DNA of 64,000 nucleotides from contig NZ_JABBGA010000004.1 in assembly GCF_012927165.1 (NCBI RefSeq), positions 248,001 to 312,000 on the forward strand. Direction: 5' to 3'. Positions within the stretch are counted from its first letter, which is position 1, and each line of letters starts with the position of its first letter. The notes under the pieces were generated by a model. The model worked only from the letters and a program-made list of their open reading frames with translations, was not told where the DNA came from and did not search any database. A program made the position numbers and the translations under genes. This document shows, in pieces, positions 57,647 through 64,000 of the stretch. The DNA is from Zoogloea dura. Its GTDB lineage: Bacteria > Pseudomonadota > Gammaproteobacteria > Burkholderiales > Rhodocyclaceae.

Positions 57647-58111
57647 TCAGGCGCCACCGGCAAAGCCATGCTGACGCCAGGCTTCGTAGACCACCACGGC
57701 GGCGGCATTGGAGAGATTCAGACTGCGGTTGCCCGGCTGCATCGGGATACGCAGGCGGCGATCACTTCCGAACTCCTGGTGCAGCGCTTCGGGCAAGCCA
57801 CAGGACTCGGACCCGAAGACGAACACGTCGCCCGCCTCAAACGCCACCTCCGCGTAGCTCCGCCCGCCATGGGAGGTCAGCGCGAACATGCGGCGGCCTG
57901 CCAGGGCCTCGCGGCATGTGGCCCAGTCCGCGTGCACGGTCACCACCGCCATGTCCCGGTAATCCAGGCCGGCCCGGATGAGCTGCTTTTCCTCGAGAGT
58001 GAAGCCCAGTGGCTGGACGAGATGCAGGCGCGCCCCGGAATTGGCGCACATGCGCATGATGTTGCCGGTATTGGGAGGGATCTCCGGCTGATGCAGGACA
58101 ACATGGAACAT
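57647..58111 (-). CDS. trmL: tRNA (cytidine/uridine-2'-O-)-methyltransferase
   Basis: 154 aa SPOUT (trefoil-knot) enzyme that 2'-O-methylates the wobble base of tRNA-Leu isoacceptors. MFHVVLHQPEIPPNTGNIMR at the start (NTGN motif), LVQPLGFTLEEKQLIRAGLD, VFGSESCGLPEALHQE and the knot signature IPMQPGNRSLNLSNAAAVVV are all seen. It overlaps nothing; the gap to comF is 33 bases. Confidence 0.97.
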   Translation of the reverse strand: MFHVVLHQPEIPPNTGNIMRMCANSGARLHLVQPLGFTLEEKQLIRAGLDYRDMAVVTVHADWATCREALAGRRMFALTSHGGRSYAEVAFEAGDVFVFGSESCGLPEALHQEFGSDRRLRIPMQPGNRSLNLSNAAAVVVYEAWRQHGFAGGA

Positions 58112-58144
58112 GGGCGCGGATTGTGCCCGGCTGCCAGCCTTCCA

Positions 58145-58825
58145 TCAAGCCGGCGGCGGCGTACGGGCCACGATCCGGTTCTCAACCCGGGCAGCCCCCG
58201 CCGCCTTCAAGCTCAGCGCCAGCTCGGCCAGGGTCGCCCCGGTCGTCATCACATCATCAAGCACCACGATGCGCAGCCCCTTCAGAGGCCGCCTGACTCT
58301 GAACGCTCCGCGCATGTTGGCCACCCGTTCGCCCCAGGGCAGTCCTGCCTGGGGACGGGTATCCAGGTCGCGCACCACCCCGTCCAGCAAGACCGGCAAG
58401 CCCCAGCGTCGTGCCAGCGGCCTGGCCAGCTCAGCGGCCTGATTGAAGCCCCGCTGACGCAGGCGGGCTTCGTGCAGGGGCATCGGCACCACGAGGTCCG
58501 CCTCGGGAACCGGCTGCCGGGCCAGCAGGTCGATGAGCAGGCGAAGCACGGCGAGCCGGTGCGCGTACTTCAGGGCCTGAACGATGCGGTCCACCGGAAA
58601 GGCATAGTCGAGCGCAGCCAGGGTCGCCTCATAGGGCCGCACATGGGCCAGGCAGGCACCGCAGGTCTGCGCCTCCAAGGCCGGCAACGCGCACACTGGA
58701 CAACGCGCCAGCCCGATGCCCGGCAGGCTTTCCAGGCAGGCCCGGCACAGCACGCCGTCGCCGCTTCCGGCGCCGCAGGCGAAACACTGCTGTGGCAGCA
58801 GGATACGCAGCGCGGTATCCAGCAT
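58145..58825 (-). CDS. comF: ComF-family phosphoribosyltransferase-like protein
   Basis: 226 aa from MLDTALRILLPQQCFACGAG; GGCAGGGGCGG lies just upstream. An N-terminal double zinc-finger region has four Cys pairs (CFAC, CRAC, CPVC, CGAC within residues 14-60). The type I PRTase domain includes VVPMPLHEARLRQRGFNQAA and the PRPP loop VVLDDVMTTGATLAELAL. ComF proteins aid DNA uptake in competent species; here it is the solitary homologue next to the bio genes, with no other com gene in view. The frame is open upstream to 58855. Confidence 0.92.
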   Translation of the reverse strand: MLDTALRILLPQQCFACGAGSGDGVLCRACLESLPGIGLARCPVCALPALEAQTCGACLAHVRPYEATLAALDYAFPVDRIVQALKYAHRLAVLRLLIDLLARQPVPEADLVVPMPLHEARLRQRGFNQAAELARPLARRWGLPVLLDGVVRDLDTRPQAGLPWGERVANMRGAFRVRRPLKGLRIVVLDDVMTTGATLAELALSLKAAGAARVENRIVARTPPPA

Positions 58826-58888
58826 ACCGCCCCTGCCAAGTGCATGATTTGACAACTCCGGACCCCTTCAGGGAAACTAAAAGGCTTC

Positions 58889-58903
58889 GTAATTTATAAT
58901 TAC
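58889..58903 (+). promoter_or_regulatory. Palindrome overlapping the bioB -10
   Basis: GTAAT-TTATA-ATTAC, a perfect inverted repeat with five-base arms, contains the consensus TATAAT (58895-58900) 26 bases before the bioB ATG. No matched -35 exists at 16-18 bases upstream (TTGACA at 58849 is 40 bases away). A repressor could bind here to regulate biotin synthesis. Confidence 0.5.
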
Positions 58904-58926
58904 AGCTACAACAAGGGTGCAAGACC

Positions 58927-59913
58927 ATGACCGCAACCATCGCCCAGGCAGAGAACCCCACCACCGCCAACGCCCCCGCCCGCAAGCGCTGGAGCGTCGC
59001 CGAAGTCGAGGCCTTGTTCGCCCTGCCTTTCAATGATCTCCTGTTCCGCGCCCAGCAGGTGCACCGCGAGAACTTTGACCCCAACGCTGTCCAGCGCTCC
59101 ACCCTGCTGTCCATCAAGACCGGCGGCTGCTCGGAAGACTGTGGCTACTGTTCCCAGTCGTCCCGCTACGACACCGGCCTCGAGAAGGAAGCCCTGCTGC
59201 CGCTGAACGAGGTGCTCGACAACGCCCGCGCCGCCAAGGCCAAGGGCGCATCGCGCTTCTGCATGGGCGCCGCTTGGCGCGGCCCGAAGGAGAAGGACCT
59301 GGCCCCCGTGCTCGACATGGTCCGGGAGGTCAAGAAGCTGGGCCTCGAGACCTGCGTCACCCTGGGCATGCTGCGGGATGGCCAGGCCGAGCAGCTCAAG
59401 GACGCCGGCCTTGACTACTACAACCACAACATCGACACCTCGCCCGAGTTCTACGGCCAGATCATCACCACCCACACGCTGCAGGACCGCCTCGACACCC
59501 TCGACAAGGTGCGCGATGCCGGCATCAACGTGTGCTGCGGCGGCATCGTCGGCCTCGGCGAGACCAAGAAGAGCCGCGCAGCCCTGATCGCCGAGCTGGC
59601 CAACATGAACCCGCCGCCCGACTCCGTGCCCATCAACAACCTGGTACAGGTCGAAGGCACGCCCCTCGGCCAGAACGAAGCCATCGACCCCTTCGATTTC
59701 GTGCGCGTGATCGCCGCCGCCCGAATCACCATGCCCAAGAGCTACGTGCGCCTGTCCGCCGGCCGCCAGGAGCTCGGCGACGGCACCCAGGCCCTGTGCT
59801 TCATGGCCGGCGCCAACTCGATCTTCTACGGCGAGCGCCTGCTCACCACCGACAACCCCGACGCCGACGCCGACGACAAGCTGTTCGCCCGCCTGGGCCT
59901 CAAGTCCGTCTAA
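58927..59913 (+). CDS. bioB: Biotin synthase
   Basis: 328 aa radical-SAM enzyme inserting sulfur into dethiobiotin. The SAM cluster is in [16 protein letters not shown] (CxxxCxxC) at about 62-77. Other signatures are [57 protein letters not shown] and [16 protein letters not shown]. The [2Fe-2S] ligands are expected at Cys and Arg in these regions. bioC follows after 15 bases. bioF, bioD and bioA are not in the window. Confidence 0.98.
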   Translation: MTATIAQAENPTTANAPARKRWSVAEVEALFALPFNDLLFRAQQVHRENFDPNAVQRSTLLSIKTGGCSEDCGYCSQSSRYDTGLEKEALLPLNEVLDNARAAKAKGASRFCMGAAWRGPKEKDLAPVLDMVREVKKLGLETCVTLGMLRDGQAEQLKDAGLDYYNHNIDTSPEFYGQIITTHTLQDRLDTLDKVRDAGINVCCGGIVGLGETKKSRAALIAELANMNPPPDSVPINNLVQVEGTPLGQNEAIDPFDFVRVIAAARITMPKSYVRLSAGRQELGDGTQALCFMAGANSIFYGERLLTTDNPDADADDKLFARLGLKSV

Positions 59914-59928
59914 GGCACGGCGCATTCG

Positions 59929-60813
59929 ATGAGCATGCCGGACTTCCAGCTCGACCCGCGGCTCGTGCGCCGTCGGGCCGGGCGCGCTGCGGCCGGCTAT
60001 GCCACCGTGGACGCCCTGGCGCGGGAAGTCTCCCGCCGCATGGGCGAGCGCCTCGAATACATCCGCGTCGAACCCCGGCGCATCCTCGACCTGGGCTGTG
60101 GCCCGGGTGCCGACCTGCCGACCCTCGGCGAACGCTACCCCGGAATACCCCGGATCGCCATCGACGCGGCGCCGGCCATGCTGACCCAGGCCCGCGGCGA
60201 GCAAGGGCTGCTCAAGCGCCTGATGCGCCTTGGCAAACCCGCCGACCCCGACTTCGTCTGCGCCGACGCCGCCGCCCTGCCGCTCGCCCGCGGCAGCGTG
60301 TCGCTGGCGTGGTCGAACCTGATGCTGAACTGGCTGCACGATCCGTTGCCAGCCCTCAAGGAGCTTCACCGGGTACTTGAAGTCGGCGGCCTGCTGATGT
60401 TCTCGACCCTCGGCCCCGACACCCTCAAGGAGCTTCGCGCTGCGCTGCCGCCCTCGCAGCACGAGCACCTGCACCGCTTCATCGACATGCACGACCTGGG
60501 TGACGCCCTGATCGGCGCCGGCTTCTCCGACCCGGTGATGGACATGGAGATGATCACCGTCACCTACACCCGCCTCGACGACCTGTTCCGCGACCTGCGC
60601 GACAGCGGCTGCAACAACGCTGCCGAAGCCCGCCCCCGCGGCCTCACCGGCCGATCCCACTGGCAGCAGTTGCGGGCCGCCTACGAGGCCCTGCGCCGCG
60701 ACGGGCGCCTGCCTGCCAGCGTGGAGGTGGTCTACGGCCACGCCTGGAAGGCCGCCCCGAAAGTGGCGGAAGACGGACGCTCGGTCATCCAGTTCCAGCG
60801 CAAGCCGGCCTGA
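59929..60813 (+). CDS. bioC: Malonyl-ACP O-methyltransferase
   Basis: 294 aa SAM-dependent methylase that caps malonyl-ACP so fatty acid synthesis can build pimeloyl-ACP. Motif I is RILDLGCGPGADLPTLGERY (about 46-65), followed by AIDAAPAMLTQARGE, DAAALPLARGSVSLAWSNLM and LNWLHDPLPALKELHRVLEV. Its length is longer than E. coli BioC (251), with an N-terminal extension typical of Betaproteobacteria. Coupled with bioB, so the assignment is firm; the demethylating esterase is not here. Confidence 0.93.
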   Translation: MSMPDFQLDPRLVRRRAGRAAAGYATVDALAREVSRRMGERLEYIRVEPRRILDLGCGPGADLPTLGERYPGIPRIAIDAAPAMLTQARGEQGLLKRLMRLGKPADPDFVCADAAALPLARGSVSLAWSNLMLNWLHDPLPALKELHRVLEVGGLLMFSTLGPDTLKELRAALPPSQHEHLHRFIDMHDLGDALIGAGFSDPVMDMEMITVTYTRLDDLFRDLRDSGCNNAAEARPRGLTGRSHWQQLRAAYEALRRDGRLPASVEVVYGHAWKAAPKVAEDGRSVIQFQRKPA

Positions 60814-60816
60814 GCC

Positions 60817-61464
60817 ATGCAGCCCATCTGGCTCTTCGACCTCGACAACACCCTCCATAACGCCAGTCCGCACATCTTCCCGCACATCAACCGGAGCATG
60901 ACGGCCTACCTGATGCGCCATCTGCAACTGGACGAGCGGAGCGCCAATCGGCTGCGCATGGAGTACTGGAAGCGCTACGGCGCCACCCTCACCGGCCTGA
61001 TGCGCCACCACGGCACCGATCCGGCGCACTTCCTGCACGACACTCACCAGTTCCCCGACCTGTCGCGCATGGTGGTCTTCAACACCGCGGTACGCCATCT
61101 GCTGCGCCGCCTTCCGGGCAGGAAGATCATCTTCTCCAACGGCCCGCAGCACTACGCCGAGGCCGTCCTCGCCGAGATGGGCATCCGGCCGCTGTTTGCC
61201 GATGTCTACTCTGTCGAGCGCATGCGCTTCCACCCCAAGCCCAAGCTCGCCGGCTTCCAGCACCTGATCCGCGACCACCGGATCAACCCACGGCACTGCA
61301 TCATGGTCGAGGACAGTGCCGAAAATCTGCGCACCGCCAAGCGCCTCGGCATGCGCACCGTCTGGATCAGCCGCAGCCTGCGCCAGCCGGACTTCGTCGA
61401 TTGCCAGCTGACTTCCGTGCTCGGACTGGCGCGACACGCGATCTGGGCCCGCACTTCGAGGTAA
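60817..61464 (+). CDS. HAD-family pyrimidine 5'-nucleotidase
   Basis: 215 aa. HAD motif I is WLFDLDNTLHNAS (Asp 8 and 10), motif II FSNGP, motif III Lys in RFHPKPKLAGF and motif IV VEDSAENLRTAKRLGMRTV. The cap domain and IFPHINRSMTAYLMRHLQLD fit the SDT1/pyrimidine 5'-nucleotidase subfamily. It dephosphorylates pyrimidine nucleoside monophosphates in yeast homologues. It follows bioC after three bases, so it is in the same operon, though its role there is unclear. Confidence 0.9.
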   Translation: MQPIWLFDLDNTLHNASPHIFPHINRSMTAYLMRHLQLDERSANRLRMEYWKRYGATLTGLMRHHGTDPAHFLHDTHQFPDLSRMVVFNTAVRHLLRRLPGRKIIFSNGPQHYAEAVLAEMGIRPLFADVYSVERMRFHPKPKLAGFQHLIRDHRINPRHCIMVEDSAENLRTAKRLGMRTVWISRSLRQPDFVDCQLTSVLGLARHAIWARTSR

Positions 61465-61467
61465 AAT
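61462..61467 (+). promoter_or_regulatory. Candidate -10 of aroG
   Basis: TAAAAT in CGAGGTAAAATGCCGG, overlapping the end of the nucleotidase gene, 34 bases before the aroG ATG. Same TAxAATGCCGG context as at uppP. No good -35. Confidence 0.4.
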
Positions 61468-61500
61468 GCCGGATTACGCTACTGAACCAGCGAGTCCGCC

Positions 61501-62577
61501 ATGCCCTTCTCCAAGACCGAAAACCTGAATATCGCGGCCTTCGACCGGATGCCCTCACCGGACGAGATCACGGCCACCCTGCCACTCTCCGACAGGGCCG
61601 CCCAGGTCGTCACCGAAGGCCGCCGCACCCTCCAGGACATCCTCGACCGCAAGGACCCGCGCATCTTCGTGGTCGTCGGCCCCTGCTCCATCCACGACCC
61701 GGTCGCAGGCATCGACTATGCCCGTCGCCTCAAGGTCCTGGCCGATGAGGTCGCCGACACCCTGGTGCTGGTCATGCGCGTGTACTTCGAGAAACCGCGC
61801 ACCTCCACCGGCTGGAAGGGCTACATCAACGACCCCTACATGGACGACTCCTTCCGCATCGATGAAGGCATGCAGAAGGCGCGCCAGTTCCTGCGCGACG
61901 TGAACGAGGCCGGCCTGCCCACCGGCACCGAAGCCCTCGACCCCATCGCTCCCCAGTACTACGGTGACCTGATCGCCTGGACCGCGATCGGCGCCCGCAC
62001 CTCCGAATCCCAGACCCACCGTGAGATGGCCTCCGGCCTGTCCACCCCGGTCGGCTTCAAGAACGGCACCGACGGCTCCCTCGATGCCGCCGTCAACGGC
62101 ATCCTGTCCGCCTCCCACCCCCACAGCTTTCTGGGCATCAACGGCCAGGGCCAGTCCTCCGTCATCCGCACCCGCGGCAACGGCTATGGCCACGTGGTGC
62201 TGCGCGGCGGCGGCGGCCGCCCCAACTACGACACGGTGTCGGTCTCCCTGGCCGAGAAGGCCCTTGAAAAGGCCAAGCTCCCCGCCAACATCGTGATCGA
62301 CTGCTCCCACGCCAACTCCTGGAAGAACCCGGACTACCAGCCCCTGGTGATGCGCGACGTGGCCCACCAGATCCGCGAGGGCAACCAGTCCATCGTCGGC
62401 CTGATGATCGAAAGCCACATCGAAGCCGGCAACCAGCCCATCCCCGCCGATCTCTCCCAGCTCCGCTACGGCTGCTCGGTGACCGACGCCTGCGTGGACT
62501 GGAGCACCACCGAGACCATGATCCGCGGCACCCGCGACATCCTGCGCGACATCCTGCCAAAGCGGAGCGCTGCCTGA
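61501..62577 (+). CDS. aroG: 3-deoxy-7-phosphoheptulonate synthase, class I
   Basis: 358 aa DAHP synthase, first step of the shikimate pathway: condenses PEP and erythrose 4-phosphate. AroG/F/H-type signatures: VVVGPCSIHDPVAGIDYARR, RVYFEKPRTSTGWKGYINDP, EALDPIAPQYYGDLIAWTAI, ARTSESQTHREMASGLSTPV, FKNGTDGSLDAAVNGI and VIDCSHANSWKNPDYQPLV. Feedback type (Phe, Tyr or Trp) cannot be read. serB begins inside its stop codon (TGATG). Confidence 0.97.
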   Translation: MPFSKTENLNIAAFDRMPSPDEITATLPLSDRAAQVVTEGRRTLQDILDRKDPRIFVVVGPCSIHDPVAGIDYARRLKVLADEVADTLVLVMRVYFEKPRTSTGWKGYINDPYMDDSFRIDEGMQKARQFLRDVNEAGLPTGTEALDPIAPQYYGDLIAWTAIGARTSESQTHREMASGLSTPVGFKNGTDGSLDAAVNGILSASHPHSFLGINGQGQSSVIRTRGNGYGHVVLRGGGGRPNYDTVSVSLAEKALEKAKLPANIVIDCSHANSWKNPDYQPLVMRDVAHQIREGNQSIVGLMIESHIEAGNQPIPADLSQLRYGCSVTDACVDWSTTETMIRGTRDILRDILPKRSAA

Positions 62578-63407
62578 TGAATCTGGTAGTCCAGGGCCCC
62601 AAGGTCGAAACCCGCGCCCTGAAGGATCTGGCCGCACTCAGTGGCTCCGGAGGCCTCGGCCGGATTGGCCCCAATGCCTTCCGGCTGCTCGGCGCCCAGC
62701 CCCACGAGGGGCTGGCTGCCTACTGCGACGAACACCAGCTGGATTTTGCCTTCGTCCCGGAGAACCGCCGCCTGAAGGACTTCCGGCTCTTCGTCACCGA
62801 CATGGACTCGACCCTCATCACCATCGAGTGCATCGACGAAATTGCCGACATGCAGGGTCTCAAGACCGAAGTCGCGGCCATCACCGAAGCAGCCATGCGG
62901 GGGGAACTCGACTTCCGGGAATCCCTGACGCGTCGCGTCGCCCTGCTTGAAGGGCTCCCGGAGAATGCGCTCGCAAGAGTCTTCAACGAGCGGCTTCAAC
63001 TCACCCCGGGCGCGGAAAGGCTGATCGACGGTCTCAAACGAGCCGGCATCGTCACGGTGCTGGTATCGGGGGGCTTCACCTACTTCACCGACCGGCTACA
63101 AAAGCAGCTGGGCTTCGATTACGCCGTCGCCAATCAGCTCGAAGTCCGGGCAGGCAGGCTGACCGGCAAGGTCAAGGGTGATGTCATCGACGGCGAGGCC
63201 AAGCGCCACACCCTGCAGGTGGTACGCAAACACCACGGCTTCGCCCCCGAAACCGTGATCGCTGCCGGCGACGGCGCCAACGATCTACCCATGCTGACCG
63301 AAGCCGGCGTCGGCATCGCCTACCACGCCAAACCGGTGGTGCGCGAAAAAGCCAGCTACGCGCTCAACTACAGCGGCCTGGACGGCATCCTCAACCTGTT
63401 CGGCTGA
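62577..63407 (+). CDS. serB: Phosphoserine phosphatase
   Basis: 276 aa HAD enzyme for the last step of serine synthesis. Motif I is FVTDMDSTLITIECIDEIAD (about 78-97), motif II VLVSGGFTYFTDRLQKQLGF, motif III Lys in KVKGDVIDGEAKRHTL and motif IV AAGDGANDLPMLTEAGVGIA. An N-terminal ACT-like domain of about 70 residues is shorter than in E. coli (322 aa). Coupled to aroG by a TGATG overlap, an unusual pairing of shikimate and serine genes. Confidence 0.96.
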   Translation: MNLVVQGPKVETRALKDLAALSGSGGLGRIGPNAFRLLGAQPHEGLAAYCDEHQLDFAFVPENRRLKDFRLFVTDMDSTLITIECIDEIADMQGLKTEVAAITEAAMRGELDFRESLTRRVALLEGLPENALARVFNERLQLTPGAERLIDGLKRAGIVTVLVSGGFTYFTDRLQKQLGFDYAVANQLEVRAGRLTGKVKGDVIDGEAKRHTLQVVRKHHGFAPETVIAAGDGANDLPMLTEAGVGIAYHAKPVVREKASYALNYSGLDGILNLFG

Positions 63408-63638
63408 ACGCCGCGCAGGGAGGAGCAGGAATTGGTGCGACTGGCACGAGCGTTCCGTCGCAGAAAGCCGAAGGGCCCTTTCCCGGAGACGTACTGACCG
63501 GTTCAATCCGTCTCCCGCGCGGCCTTCCCGACCTCTTCACTCGCGACCAGTGCAGTTGCATCCTAGCGACCACCTGAAGTGCCGTCCGTGGAAGAACTCA
63601 CATGCTGCAGAACAGCATTGATTATGTTGTCGAAATTC

Positions 63639-63667
63639 TTTACACCCGTTTCGGTGCCGTATATATT
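63639..63667 (+). promoter_or_regulatory. Sigma-70-like promoter of the NlpC/P60 gene
   Basis: TTTACA (63639-63644), a 17-base spacer and TATATT (63662-63667). This is the best -35/-10 pair in the window. Transcription should start near 63674, which is the A of the likely start codon. Confidence 0.6.
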
Positions 63668-63673
63668 GGCGGG

Positions 63674-64000
63674 ATGCCTATCAAGAAGACGATACTCGGC
63701 TTTTTTGTAGCGATCGCGTGCTCCGGCGCGGCATTCGCAGCGGAGCTCCCCCAGTTTCGGGGGGAAGAGCCTACTCCCCAGCCGTCCATGTTCGAACGCT
63801 ACACGGAATCCGTCCGTTCACTGGTGGACCGTAGCCTCAACCTGCTCGGCGTACCCTATCGCCTCGGTGGCACCAGCCCGCTTACCGGCTTCGACTGCAG
63901 CGGCTTCGTCGGCAAGGTTTTCGCCGACGCCCTCGGTTTCGGCATGCCCCGCACCGCCAGCGAAATGTCCCAGATGGGCGAGAAAGTCAGCATCGCCGAG
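63674..64000 (+). CDS. NlpC/P60 family cysteine peptidase (partial)
   Basis: 109 residues before the window end. A signal peptide (PIKKTILGFFVAIACSGAAF, then AAE) sends it to the periplasm. The NlpC/P60 catalytic domain starts at about 55, with GVPYRLGGTSPLTGFDCSGF holding the catalytic Cys, then GMPRTASEMSQMG. Such enzymes cut gamma-D-Glu-meso-DAP bonds in peptidoglycan. The frame is open to an ATG at 63602, but the signal peptide and promoter placement favour 63674. The 3' end is outside the window. Confidence 0.88.
   Translation, partial: MPIKKTILGFFVAIACSGAAFAAELPQFRGEEPTPQPSMFERYTESVRSLVDRSLNLLGVPYRLGGTSPLTGFDCSGFVGKVFADALGFGMPRTASEMSQMGEKVSIAE

Noticed and set aside
58849-58900. TTGACA followed by TATAAT upstream of bioB
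   Set aside because: The spacer is 40 bases, far outside the 16-18 base range, so TTGACA is not the -35 for this -10.
58906-61437. An 843-codon open frame on the minus strand opposite bioB, bioC and the nucleotidase gene
   Set aside because: Low-complexity Gly/Val/His/Asp-rich text with no motif; the plus-strand genes are unambiguous.
63496-63520. GGTTCAATCC, resembling a tRNA T-loop
   Set aside because: Only a three-base stem can form around the loop, and no acceptor, D or anticodon arm can be folded nearby.

Overview
This is a GC-rich, densely coded chromosomal segment of a Gram-negative betaproteobacterium, most likely of the Rhodocyclales (Azospira/Dechloromonas/Zoogloea relatives). That placement is an inference from base composition, codon style and conserved blocks such as yqgE-ruvX-pyrR-pyrB-pyrC, pcnB-folK-dgk-panB-panC, glyA-nrdR-ribD and secB-gpsA-trmL. 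I see no insertion sequence, prophage, integrase, CRISPR array, rRNA or tRNA. It reads as core genome with several signalling and transport islands.

Layout. 0-2.6 kb: split transhydrogenase (pntAB, pntAA) and a CorA magnesium channel. 2.6-10.3 kb (minus strand): PP2C phosphatase, glycolate oxidase glcD-[small membrane ORF]-glcE-glcF, an amidase and a hydroxypyruvate isomerase, pointing to glycolate/glyoxylate salvage. 10.4-15.1 kb: pcnB, folK, a DUF486 membrane protein, a deoxynucleoside kinase and panBC. 15.1-20.2 kb (minus): a signalling locus with a 7TMR-DISM histidine kinase, one canonical response regulator, two OmpR-like regulators with degenerate receivers, and a small membrane-anchored unknown. 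20.4 kb: a two-CBS protein. 20.9-28.8 kb: a QseBC/PmrAB-like two-component pair divergent from a heavy-metal RND efflux operon (adaptor, pump, DUF3240, outer-membrane factor), with a response-regulator box between them. 28.9-33.5 kb: exonuclease-like protein, YfiM-like protein, cytochrome c', MipA/OmpV porin-like protein, heme-binding DUF3365 protein, DUF2789 protein and an HD-GYP phosphodiesterase. 33.7-38.4 kb: uppP, two hydrolases, a methyltransferase and a photolyase. 38.4-42.2 kb: yqgE, ruvX, pyrR, pyrB and a dihydroorotase-like protein lacking key zinc ligands. 42.4-48.6 kb: diguanylate cyclase, TRAP permeases without an adjacent binding protein, a histidine phosphatase and a chemoreceptor. 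48.7-54.3 kb: glyA, nrdR, ribD, a MoeB/ThiF-like enzyme, an unknown and a CtpA protease. 54.6-57.6 kb: an ArsR regulator with YgaV/BigR-like cysteines, rhodanese, grxC, secB, an SH3 protein and gpsA. 57.6-64 kb: trmL, comF, bioB, bioC, a HAD nucleotidase, aroG, serB and the start of an NlpC/P60 hydrolase.

The points most worth following are the one-kinase/three-regulator locus with two pseudo-receivers, the YTTAAK-N5-YTTAAK box in the RND/TCS intergenic region, the ArsR-rhodanese pair, the catalytically incomplete PyrC, a 24-bp operator-like palindrome upstream of the DUF3365 heme protein, the orphan TRAP permease, and a small translationally coupled membrane ORF inside the glycolate oxidase operon.
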